Notes: generated from the sequence alone by a model not told the origin. 16,469 nucleotides of DNA from Candidatus Dadabacteria bacterium (GCA_026709745.1 JAPOSJ010000087.1:8476-24944); one strand, 5' to 3'. Positions 7,334 to 13,953 are shown, numbered from the stretch's first letter. Translations and numbers: made by a program.

Positions 7334-8263
7334 TTGAGTCAGAGAAGAAAAACGGGAAACAGAAAGACGGCTTCAAAAGCCAGCAGTCAAAACCGCGCGG
7401 CAAAGCTCACCCACCCAGTTTTGGCACTGCTTTTCTTTTTCGTCTTCTCGATTTTTGGTCTCCGTTATGTCGAGAAATTCTTTGACGGATCCCCACCCCA
7501 GCAGACCGCCCCTGCGGTGGCGGATAAGTCTTCCTTAGCGGACAAATCCGCTGTGGTGGATAAGCCTATTGAGAAAAGAATCCGGCGGCCAAGAGTCGTT
7601 CTCATAATAGATGATCTTGGCCAGAGCAGGGAACAGGTTGATAGGCTCCTAAGGATCGAGCAGCCGCTTAACTTGGCAGTACTTCCCTATCTTCCCTATT
7701 CAGAATACGCAGCACGAGCTGCTTACAGAGAAGGGAATGACGTGATACTCCACCTTCCCATGGAACCCAAGTACTCTACCGGCTATACGGCTGATGATGC
7801 GGGGGAAGGAGTTCTGTTGCTCGGCTTCCCGATAAAGCGGATCAGAGACGAGGTCAGGAAAAACATCGAGGCCGTCCCCAAGATAGTAGGGGTCAACAAC
7901 CATATGGGTTCCAAATTCATGGAGAATAAAGAGACTGTAGAAACAGTGATAAAGGAACTTAAGGCTCAGGGGCTTTATTTTATTGACAGTCTTACTACTC
8001 CCAAATCCTATGGATACAGTGTGGCCAAACGTCTTGGAGTAAAAACACTTAAAAGGGATATCTTTATTGATCGTAGTAAGAATCATAGCAAGGAGTATAC
8101 TGTTGGGCAGCTTGATCGTCTGGTAAGAATTGCTGAGAAAAACGGCATAGCAGTAGGCATAGGTCACCCTTACCCGCAGACGATAGACGCTCTTATGGAA
8201 TATATGCCCAGAGTTGCAAAAAAAGTGGAATTCATGAAAATATCTGCAGCCTCTCTGGACTGA
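7334..8263 (+). CDS. Divergent polysaccharide deacetylase family protein (YibQ/DUF610 type)
   Basis: Envelope protein of the divergent polysaccharide deacetylase family (Pfam PF04748). The N-terminus is basic, followed by one membrane anchor (ALLFFFVFSIFGLRYVEKF). A linker with the repeated DKS motif leads into the NodB-like domain. That domain begins PRVVLIIDDLGQS (metal-binding-type aspartates) and contains NLAVLPYLPYS, VILHLPMEP, VNNHMGSKFM, YFIDSLTTP and the C-terminal GIAVGIGHPYPQTI. These are the usual family blocks. The open frame extends to a GTG at 7310, inside ctpA, but the Shine-Dalgarno position favours TTG 7334. Pairing with ctpA is a widespread arrangement and suggests a shared role in cell-wall turnover; the substrate of the family is not settled. 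Confidence 0.9.
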   Translation: MSQRRKTGNRKTASKASSQNRAAKLTHPVLALLFFFVFSIFGLRYVEKFFDGSPPQQTAPAVADKSSLADKSAVVDKPIEKRIRRPRVVLIIDDLGQSREQVDRLLRIEQPLNLAVLPYLPYSEYAARAAYREGNDVILHLPMEPKYSTGYTADDAGEGVLLLGFPIKRIRDEVRKNIEAVPKIVGVNNHMGSKFMENKETVETVIKELKAQGLYFIDSLTTPKSYGYSVAKRLGVKTLKRDIFIDRSKNHSKEYTVGQLDRLVRIAEKNGIAVGIGHPYPQTIDALMEYMPRVAKKVEFMKISAASLD

Positions 8264-8301
8264 ATTGGCCGGAGAGCAGAGAAATTTAGGAGAGAGTGGC
8301 A

Positions 8302-8490
8302 ATGGGACTTGTGAATGAGATCAGAGACAGACGTGATTCGTGGAGTAGGAGACTGGAAGAGCAGAGAGTTTCCCGGGAGCCCTATAACCACAAGTTTGAG
8401 AAGCAAAACGCCCGTAGAATCGAGGAAGAGATAAAAAGAAACCAAGAGATGGTTGGTAAATTCCGGCCTGCTAAAGAACTTCCAGAGTAG
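8302..8490 (+). CDS. Small charged protein of unknown function
   Basis: I do not recognise this 62-residue protein (64 from an in-frame GTG at 8296). It is very hydrophilic and mostly helical in character: EIRDRRDSWSRRLEEQR, then KFEKQNARRIEEEIKRNQEM, with a short KFRPAKELPE tail. It has no cysteine and no membrane segment. The ATG at 8302 has an AGGAG nine bases upstream, a good Shine-Dalgarno, which argues that it is translated. The GTG at 8296 is too close to that site. It sits 38 bases after the deacetylase gene and 91 bases before rpsU. A nucleic-acid or ribosome-associated role could be guessed from its charge and position, but nothing in the sequence proves it. Confidence 0.6.
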   Translation: MGLVNEIRDRRDSWSRRLEEQRVSREPYNHKFEKQNARRIEEEIKRNQEMVGKFRPAKELPE

Positions 8491-8516
8491 ATGGTTGGGT
8501 GAACAGTCAACATGGC

Positions 8517-8529
8517 GAGTTGACAACTC
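8517..8529. repeat. Palindrome centred on the rpsU -35 box
   Basis: GAGTTG-A-CAACTC is a perfect 13-base inverted repeat that contains the TTGACA -35 element (8520-8525). A second partner GTCAAC at 8506-8511 matches GTTGAC at 8519-8524. The layout suits a repressor operator. As RNA it could form only a five-pair stem with a three-base loop. Confidence 0.4.
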
Positions 8530-8548
8530 TTTTTTTATCTTTTAAACT
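8520..8548 (+). promoter_or_regulatory. Sigma70 promoter for rpsU-dnaG-rpoD
   Basis: Perfect -35 TTGACA (8520-8525), a 17-base spacer and -10 TAAACT (8543-8548). The predicted start is near 8555, about 27 bases before the rpsU start codon. It gives the macromolecular-synthesis genes their own promoter, separate from ctpA and the deacetylase. Confidence 0.6.
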
Positions 8549-8567
8549 CCAATCTCTCTTTTAGGAT

Positions 8568-8572
8568 GGAGG
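8568..8572 (+). promoter_or_regulatory. Ribosome binding site of rpsU
   Basis: GGAGG nine bases before TTG 8582. It supports the TTG as the true rpsU start. The ATG at 8566, which overlaps this site, is in another frame. Confidence 0.75.
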
Positions 8573-8581
8573 TTTTGTTTT

Positions 8582-8770
8582 TTGCCAGGAATAACAGTAG
8601 GTAGCAGTGAGAGCATTGACAGTGCTTTAAAAAGGTTTAAGAAACAGGTTGAGAAGGGAGGCGTTCTCTCTGAGGTGAGAAGAAGAGAATATTACGAGAA
8701 ACCGAGTGAGAAGAAGAAAAAAAAGCTTTTTGCCGCCAAAAAGCGTAGTTCAGGCAGAAAAAAGAGATGA
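8582..8770 (+). CDS. rpsU: 30S ribosomal protein S21
   Basis: Small basic protein of the 30S subunit that sits near the anti-Shine-Dalgarno end of 16S rRNA and helps initiation. The N-terminus from the TTG codon gives the family's MPGITV start, followed by SIDSALKRFKKQVEKGGVL and the RRREYYEKPSEKKKKK block, then a lysine/arginine tail ending SSGRKKR. The length of 62 residues is normal. The start codon is TTG with a strong GGAGG nine bases upstream. There is no in-frame ATG. It is first in the rpsU-dnaG-rpoD order known from E. coli as the macromolecular-synthesis operon. The 66-base gap to dnaG has no convincing terminator. Confidence 0.93.
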   Translation: MPGITVGSSESIDSALKRFKKQVEKGGVLSEVRRREYYEKPSEKKKKKLFAAKKRSSGRKKR

Positions 8771-8836
8771 ATCGTTTCTGCTTGTGCAGCTTTATCCTGA
8801 AATCATTTTTGAACTCCTTTGGTCAAATCGCTTTGA

Positions 8837-10630
8837 ATGAAGAATTCTCTTTACAAATCAGCGATAGCAGATATAAAGGCAAAGCTAAGTATAGTTGATT
8901 TCATACAGGGTTTTGTCTCGCTCAAAAAATCTGGAAAAAACCACATCGGGCTCTGCCCGTTTCATGACGACAATAACCCCTCCATGCATGTAAATGATGA
9001 GAGGGGGTTTTTCCATTGTTTCAGCTGCGGGGCCGGAGGGGATATATTCGGTTTCCTGATGAGGTACAGCAATATAGATTTCCCCGAAGCCCTGAAGGAG
9101 CTAGCTCGAAAAGCTGGAGTCAGGCTCCCGGATTCCTCTCGACGCGCAAAAGGTGCGAATAAAAAAGAGGCTGACGCAGCGAAGCTCTTTCATATAAACT
9201 CACTTGTCTGTTTGTTTTACTCCAGCAATCTTGCTAGGTCGGAAAAAAATTCCAAGCAGGCAAGAAGGTATCTGGAATCACGGGAAATAACCCCTGAGAC
9301 AATTCAGGAGTTTGAGATCGGATTTGCCCCCGACGTATGGGACTCCTTGATAAAGTTTGCCTCCAGAAAAAATATTAATATCAAGAAACTTGAAGAACTG
9401 GGCCTTGTTGTTCCACGGGAGAGAGGAAGCGGCTACTATGACCGATTCAGAGGTAGGGTTATGTTTCCCATAAGGGACATAATGGGGCGAATTTGCGGTT
9501 TCGGCGGAAGAGTTCTTGCTCAGGAGAGTCCCGGACAGCCCAAATATATGAATTCCCCCGAATCCTCGGTTTTTGATAAAAGGAATATACTTTACGGACT
9601 TTACCATTCGAAAAATGAAATCAGAAGAAACCGCAAGGCGGTTTTGGTTGAGGGCTATCTGGATTATATAAGGCTCTACGCAAATGGGATACGTAATGTA
9701 GTAGCTACATTGGGAACGGCCTTTACAAATGAACACTCTAGGGTTCTGCAAAATTTCTGCGAAGAGGTAGTGATAGTCTATGACGGTGACCCGGCAGGAA
9801 TACGTTCTGCTGTCCGGGCCGGGGAATTGCTTCTTGAACAGGGGGTTTCTTCAAGTATCTGTCTCATTCCCGACGGTCTTGATCCCGATGATTATCTAGG
9901 GGAGTATGGAGCGGATAGTCTCAGAGAACTTATCTCCAGAGCTGCTTACGTATCCGATTTCATAATTGATGACACTTTCGCAAGATACAGGGAAAAGAAA
10001 ATGTCTTCCACCGAGTCAATGAGACTTCTCGCGGATATGGTTTCCAAAATAAAAGATCCGATCAGAAGGGCCGAGGCTGTCTCTAGGATTACGGGGATTT
10101 TCGGAATAAGAGAGTCTGAATTTCTTTCTCTTTTAAAGACTCCTGATCCCGGGAAAAATCGAGGTTCCCTTGCACCACGCGCTATGATTCTGCGAGAAAG
10201 TGTTCACGAGAGGGAAATTGTGAGGATACTACTTAAGTTCCCCCGCCTGATGAGTTCCAACGAAATTGAGAAAATCAAAAAATATTTTGAGAATGAGAAT
10301 TTAAAAATTATCTTGGAACAGTTGGGTCAAGAAGAATTTACAGATATCTTTTCCATGATGAGTTCTTTTGGGAAAATCGAGATGCAGCAGATGCTGAGCG
10401 AGTTAATCTTCTCTGCGGATGATTTGGTAAATGAGATTACTTCGCGGAAGATACTGAGTGATTGTGTGAGAGAACTTGAGTTAAAAAGTATAACTCTTAA
10501 GCGTAATGAAGTATTAGACAGAATCCATAAGCAGAAGGACTCTCCTGATAAAACCTTTGAAAGAGAGCTTGTTGAGCAATACAGGGACTTGGTGAGTATG
10601 GAAAAATCCATAAGAGGAACGGCAAGTTGA
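8837..10630 (+). CDS. dnaG: DNA primase (DnaG)
   Basis: Makes the RNA primers for lagging- and leading-strand replication. The N-terminal zinc-binding domain has the CHC2 pattern LCPFHDDNNPSM...HCFSCGAGGD (C40, H43, C61, C64). The RNA polymerase core includes RFRGRVMFPIRD. The TOPRIM subdomain shows VEGYLDYIRLY near residue 270 (usual form EGYMD) with the catalytic glutamate, VIVYDGDPAGIRSA near residue 314, and the second acidic site DGLDPDDYL. The C-terminal third is more divergent, as expected for the helicase-binding domain. The length of 597 residues is normal. The codon just before the ATG is an in-frame TGA, so 8837 is the first possible start; no clear Shine-Dalgarno precedes it. The end overlaps the rpoD start. 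Confidence 0.97.
   Translation: MKNSLYKSAIADIKAKLSIVDFIQGFVSLKKSGKNHIGLCPFHDDNNPSMHVNDERGFFHCFSCGAGGDIFGFLMRYSNIDFPEALKELARKAGVRLPDSSRRAKGANKKEADAAKLFHINSLVCLFYSSNLARSEKNSKQARRYLESREITPETIQEFEIGFAPDVWDSLIKFASRKNINIKKLEELGLVVPRERGSGYYDRFRGRVMFPIRDIMGRICGFGGRVLAQESPGQPKYMNSPESSVFDKRNILYGLYHSKNEIRRNRKAVLVEGYLDYIRLYANGIRNVVATLGTAFTNEHSRVLQNFCEEVVIVYDGDPAGIRSAVRAGELLLEQGVSSSICLIPDGLDPDDYLGEYGADSLRELISRAAYVSDFIIDDTFARYREKKMSSTESMRLLADMVSKIKDPIRRAEAVSRITGIFGIRESEFLSLLKTPDPGKNRGSLAPRAMILRESVHEREIVRILLKFPRLMSSNEIEKIKKYFENENLKIILEQLGQEEFTDIFSMMSSFGKIEMQQMLSELIFSADDLVNEITSRKILSDCVRELELKSITLKRNEVLDRIHKQKDSPDKTFERELVEQYRDLVSMEKSIRGTAS
10614..10618 (+). promoter_or_regulatory. Ribosome binding site of rpoD, inside dnaG
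   Basis: GAGGA in the last codons of dnaG, eight bases before TTG 10627. It supports that TTG as the rpoD start; no other in-frame start with a comparable site was seen. Confidence 0.7.
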
Positions 10631-12117
10631 ACCCGAATGATCAAAATAACAGGTTGAGTCATAAAATCAGCCAGAGTGATAAAGATGAGGAGTTCTCCGA
10701 GTCCATACAAAGTTTTCAAAGTCCTACGGGTGATTCTCAAAAGAGAGAAAGACCCAACAGTGCACGGAGTCAGGATTCTGAACAGGACCCCATAAGGTCG
10801 TACATTCTCTCTATTGCCCAGCACTCCCTACTTTCCAAAGAAGAGGAAGTCGAAATAGCGAGGCAGATCGAAAAAGGCAAAAAAATAATCGCGAGAATGA
10901 TAATAGAAAACCCTTTTATGATGAAAAAGGTTCTCAAGCTGGAAGAAGAGATAGAAGAAGATCTGGGTGTGTCATCCTATCAGGGGGAGGATGCTAGACT
11001 CTCTGCTAACGGTGAAGTGCGTAGTATTTCCGCAAAAACATTTCTCCCGATCAGGGAACTTTTTGCCAAGAATGAAGAATTGAGAAAAAAACTTAATACT
11101 CAGATGCTTTCTGATGGCGAAATAGCTACGATCTCAAGACAGATCAGAAAAAACAATGAGCGGACAGTGGAACTTCTTGATGAAATCGATTTTTCCTCTG
11201 GACAGGCCGGCAGAATTTACAATCTTGCTGCTGAATATGTAGACAGAGTTGAAAGCAGATGTTACGAATGCATGATGAACAGTTCTGGCGGTGTGGATGA
11301 TAATGGTTTGAAATCGGAATATTCCGAGGCAGAGATTGATTCGCTTAAAACTATCCTCAGAAGGTTCGAAAAAGCCAAGAAGGCTACCAAAAAAGCCAGA
11401 AAAAAACTTATTGAATGTAACCTAAGGCTTGTTGTCAGCATAGCTAGGAAATACGTTAATAGAGGTCTGCCGTTTCTCGATCTGGTGCAGGAAGGCAATA
11501 TGGGGTTGATGAAAGCGGTTGAAAAATTTGAGCATGGAAAGGGATATAAATTTTCAACCTGTGCAACATGGTGGATAAAGCAAGCAATTACACGAGCGAT
11601 AGCCGATCAGGGAAGTCTTATAAGAATTCCTGTTCACATGACTGATAATATAAACAGGCTGAACAAGATATCAAAATCACTGATGCAGAAACTGGGCAGG
11701 AATCCCACACCGGAAGAAATAGCCGAAGCAATGGATGTATCTGTTGAGAAGGTCTTTAAAATCATGAAAGTGTCACGCGACCCGATTTCTCTTGAGTCTC
11801 CTGTAGGCGAGGACGATTGCCAGTTGATGGATATTATCTCGGATCCGAATTCTACGGCTCCGCTTGACATGTTTGAAACCAATGAACTCAACCGGATAAT
11901 GCGCAACGCGCTGTGCACAAGTCTCAGCAGTGGAGAGGAGGGCGTTGTTAAAATGCGTTTCGGCATAGATGAAGATAAGGAATATACCCTTGAAGAAATA
12001 GGAAAGAAGCTGAATGTTACTCGTGAGAGAATAAGGCAGATTGAGGTAAAGGCTATTAAGAAGCTAAGGAGATTCGGAAGGGCCCTACCGGTAAGGAGAA
12101 GTTTTAATGCTGACTGA
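10627..12117 (+). CDS. rpoD: RNA polymerase primary sigma factor (sigma70/RpoD)
   Basis: Primary sigma factor of 496 residues. Domains in order: a polar tail of about 53 residues with no recognisable region 1.1; region 1.2 (RSYILSIAQHSLLSKEEE); a non-conserved, mostly helical insert to about residue 250; region 2 (NLRLVVSIARKYVNRGLPFL, LVQEGNMGLMKAVEKFEHG, then YKFSTCATWWIKQAITR); region 3 (LGRNPTPEEIAEAMDVSVEK); and region 4 with VVKMRFGIDEDKEYTLEEIG and the helix-turn-helix VTRERIRQIEVKAIKKLR. Regions 2.1-2.4 and 4.2 are strongly conserved, so this is the housekeeping sigma. Position 312 is cysteine where the family normally has tyrosine (E. coli Y430). The start is TTG, overlapping the dnaG stop (TTGA), with a GAGGA site upstream. 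The same-strand order rpsU-dnaG-rpoD supports cotranscription. Confidence 0.96.
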   Translation: MNPNDQNNRLSHKISQSDKDEEFSESIQSFQSPTGDSQKRERPNSARSQDSEQDPIRSYILSIAQHSLLSKEEEVEIARQIEKGKKIIARMIIENPFMMKKVLKLEEEIEEDLGVSSYQGEDARLSANGEVRSISAKTFLPIRELFAKNEELRKKLNTQMLSDGEIATISRQIRKNNERTVELLDEIDFSSGQAGRIYNLAAEYVDRVESRCYECMMNSSGGVDDNGLKSEYSEAEIDSLKTILRRFEKAKKATKKARKKLIECNLRLVVSIARKYVNRGLPFLDLVQEGNMGLMKAVEKFEHGKGYKFSTCATWWIKQAITRAIADQGSLIRIPVHMTDNINRLNKISKSLMQKLGRNPTPEEIAEAMDVSVEKVFKIMKVSRDPISLESPVGEDDCQLMDIISDPNSTAPLDMFETNELNRIMRNALCTSLSSGEEGVVKMRFGIDEDKEYTLEEIGKKLNVTRERIRQIEVKAIKKLRRFGRALPVRRSFNAD

Positions 12118-12124
12118 TTTCGAT

Positions 12125-12152
12125 TTGACATTATTTTTTCTTCCTGTATACT
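12125..12152 (+). promoter_or_regulatory. Near-consensus sigma70 promoter of the 5S rRNA gene
   Basis: Perfect -35 TTGACA (12125-12130), a 16-base spacer and -10 TATACT (12147-12152, five of six). The predicted start is at 12158-12161, only a few bases before the 5S 5' end. It lies entirely between the rpoD stop and the 5S gene, and is the strongest promoter match in the window. Confidence 0.8.
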
Positions 12153-12162
12153 AGAATTTATA

Positions 12163-12273
12163 GGGTGGCTATGCTGAAGGGGAAGCACCCGGTCCCATCC
12201 CGAACCCGGAAGTTAAGTCCTTATAGGCCGATGATACTGCTCCTTTCAGGAGTGGGAAAGTAGGTGGCTGCCC
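12163..12273 (+). rRNA. rrf: 5S ribosomal RNA (isolated gene)
   Basis: The 111-base core from helix I to helix I matches bacterial 5S rRNA. The ends GGGTGGC (12163-12169) and GCTGCCC (12267-12273) pair over seven positions with two G-U wobbles. The conserved loop region CCCATCCCGAAC (12194-12205) and GGAAGTTAAG (12208-12217) is present, as is the loop E/helix IV hairpin around CTGCTCC-TTTCA-GGAGTGGG with the GAAAGTAGG 3' block. The exact ends could shift by a few bases. It stands alone: rpoD precedes it, purN follows, and no 16S, 23S or tRNA is nearby. It has its own promoter and a T tract directly after helix I. Confidence 0.93.
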
Positions 12274-12280
12274 TTTTTTT
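12274..12280 (+). terminator. T-tract terminator of the 5S gene
   Basis: Seven Ts follow directly after the 3' strand of 5S helix I, with a second run of seven Ts at 12291-12297. Helix I or the helix IV hairpin would provide the stem. Read-through into purN remains possible, since no separate purN promoter is seen. Confidence 0.5.
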
Positions 12281-12314
12281 CTTCCCTTGTTTTTTTGATT
12301 TCCCACTGTCTGCA

Positions 12315-12920
12315 ATGATGTCGAAGACCAATGTAGCCGTGTTTGTTTCAGGAAGTGGAACAAATCTTCAGGCCCTGATGGACTCTAGTATAGAATCGGC
12401 AAATATAGCAGTGGTTGTCTGTGATAATCCAGGGGCTGTGGCGATTAAGAGGGCTAGGAGTCGCTATATTCCCGTAGAGGTTGTAAATAGGGAAGATTTT
12501 GAATCAAGAGAAGAGTTTGAAAGGCAGATAGTAGTAAGAATCTCTAGGTATGACGTAGGACTTGTTGTTCTCGCCGGATTCATGCGGATACTTACTCCTT
12601 ATTTCATAAACCTCTTCAAAGACCGTATTATTAATATTCATCCTTCCCTGCTTCCATCTTTTCCTGGAACGAATTCTGTAAGACAGGCACTTAACTATGG
12701 AGTTAAACAAACAGGTTGCACTGTGCACTTTGTGGGAGAAGAAGTCGACGCTGGCCCGATTATTCTTCAGGCGGCTGTTCCGGTTGCGCAGGAGGATGCT
12801 GAGGAGAACCTCCTTGAGAAAATCCACGCCCAAGAACACAGAATACTGCCTGAAGCTGTAAAACTTTTCTGTGAGGGAAAACTTACTCTTATCGGAAGAA
12901 GGGTCCTTATTTCATCCTGA
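12315..12920 (+). CDS. purN: Phosphoribosylglycinamide formyltransferase (PurN)
   Basis: Third step of de novo purine synthesis: transfers a formyl group from 10-formyl-THF to GAR. Seen: the N-terminal phosphate loop VFVSGSGTNLQAL, VVLAGFMRIL, the catalytic NIHPSLLPSFPG (N and H of the active site) and GCTVHFVGEEVDAGPIILQ, whose aspartate is the third catalytic residue. The length of about 201 residues is normal. The open frame extends left into the 5S gene to 12264, but those residues are low-complexity and come from rRNA and T-tract sequence. ATG 12315 (or 12318) gives the family N-terminus. Its Shine-Dalgarno is weak. It is separated from purK-purE by about 10 kb and converges with the DAHP synthase gene. 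Confidence 0.95.
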   Translation: MMSKTNVAVFVSGSGTNLQALMDSSIESANIAVVVCDNPGAVAIKRARSRYIPVEVVNREDFESREEFERQIVVRISRYDVGLVVLAGFMRILTPYFINLFKDRIINIHPSLLPSFPGTNSVRQALNYGVKQTGCTVHFVGEEVDAGPIILQAAVPVAQEDAEENLLEKIHAQEHRILPEAVKLFCEGKLTLIGRRVLISS

Positions 12921-12933
12921 GAATCAAAAAAAT

Positions 12934-13953
12934 CTAGATGGTTCTTCCTATGGCTTCTGCAACTGGGGTGGCTTTTTCCATAAGGCTTCTGAACGTTTTC
13001 AGTTTAAGTGACTGGGCACCATCACTTACAGCGATCTCAGGGTTGTTATGGACCTCGACTATTACTCCGTCCGCTCCGGCCGCTATCGAAGCCAGAGTTA
13101 CGGGGATTACATACTGCCAGTAGCCAGTTCCGTGGCTTGGGTCAGCGAAAACCGGAAGGTGAGTTTTTTCCTTGAGTACTGGGATTGCGTTCAGGTCGAA
13201 AGTGTTTCTGGTTGCAGTTTCAAAAGTTCGTATTCCCCTTTCACAAAGCATTACGTTACTGTTGCCTTCCGAGAGTATGTACTCTGCACACATGAGAAAT
13301 TCGTTTATGGTTGTCGACATTCCTCGTTTTAGCAGCACCGCTTTGTTTGACTTGCCGACATGCCTTAAAAGTGAATAGTTCTGGGAATTCCTAGCTCCTA
13401 TCTGAAGCACATCTGCATATTCTTCTACCAGTTCAAGGTCATCTGGGCTCATTATTTCGGTCACTATGGGCAGTCCTGTTTCTTCTTTTGCCTTGACAAG
13501 CAATTCCAATCCCTCTTTTCCGAGGCCTTGGAAAGAGTATGGGGAAGTTCTGGGTTTAAACGCCCCACCTCTGAGCATTGATGCCCCAGAATCCTTTATG
13601 GATGTAGCGATAGCCATTATCTGTTCTTCATTCTCAATTGAGCATGGCCCTGCGATTATGGGAATTTTATTGTCTCCCACCATAACGCCATCTACATCGA
13701 AAACGGAGGTCTCATTGTTCGCTTCCCTGCTGGTGAGCTTGTAAGGCTGAAGGACGGGAACTACCTTTTCAACTCCCTGTAGCTGTTTGATAACGTCAAG
13801 ATCGTGAGGTTTTCCTCTATCATCTCCGACAACTCCGATGACGGTCCTCAGAATTCCTTCAATCGGGTGTGGGGAATAACCAAGTTCCTTTATGATGGAT
13901 TTGACCTTGTCTATCTCATCCTTGGTCGCCTTAGGTTTCATTACTACTATCAT
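12934..13953 (-). CDS. aroF: 3-deoxy-7-phosphoheptulonate (DAHP) synthase, type I-beta with N-terminal regulatory domain
   Basis: First shikimate-pathway enzyme: condenses PEP and erythrose 4-phosphate. Residues 1 to about 70 form a ferredoxin-like/ACT-like domain (MIVVMKPKATKDEIDKVKSI). In the Thermotoga-type enzymes this domain carries feedback inhibition by aromatic amino acids. The catalytic barrel follows: IIAGPCSIENEEQI with metal ligand C104, RGGAFKPRTSPYSFQGLG, LKRGMSTTINEFL, CERGIRTFE, then FADPSHGTG (His), VEVHNNPE (Glu) and VSDGAQSLK (Asp), which complete the metal site. The length of 339 residues fits. The ATG has a full GGAGGT seven bases upstream and a promoter beyond it. trmB and aroB precede it on the same strand, so the first two shikimate enzymes are close together. 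The aroF symbol is the usual label for this type. Confidence 0.95.
   Translation of the reverse strand: MIVVMKPKATKDEIDKVKSIIKELGYSPHPIEGILRTVIGVVGDDRGKPHDLDVIKQLQGVEKVVPVLQPYKLTSREANNETSVFDVDGVMVGDNKIPIIAGPCSIENEEQIMAIATSIKDSGASMLRGGAFKPRTSPYSFQGLGKEGLELLVKAKEETGLPIVTEIMSPDDLELVEEYADVLQIGARNSQNYSLLRHVGKSNKAVLLKRGMSTTINEFLMCAEYILSEGNSNVMLCERGIRTFETATRNTFDLNAIPVLKEKTHLPVFADPSHGTGYWQYVIPVTLASIAAGADGVIVEVHNNPEIAVSDGAQSLKLKTFRSLMEKATPVAEAIGRTI

Noticed and set aside
7700..8302. 200-codon open frame on the minus strand inside the deacetylase gene
   Set aside because: It is a shadow of a well-supported gene with no family motif.
8506..8536. Hairpin plus T7 before rpsU as a rho-independent terminator or attenuator
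   Set aside because: The stem has only five pairs with a three-base loop, and the same bases form a perfect -35 element with a well-spaced -10. The promoter or operator reading explains the sequence better.
8775..8800. Possible terminator between rpsU and dnaG, as in E. coli
   Set aside because: Only a CTGC-TTGT-GCAG four-pair stem is present with no T tract after it.
11634..12188. 184-codon minus-strand frame crossing rpoD and the 5S gene
   Set aside because: It is antisense to conserved sigma regions and runs into structural RNA; not credible as a protein gene.
12264..12314. N-terminal extension of purN into the 5S gene
   Set aside because: The extra residues derive from the rRNA end and T tracts and are not part of the family. 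ATG 12315 or 12318 gives the normal start.
12921..12933. Shared terminator between convergent purN and the DAHP synthase gene
   Set aside because: The gap is only 13 bases. The nearby AATCTAGATT palindrome next to a T run cannot form a proper hairpin, so I did not call it.
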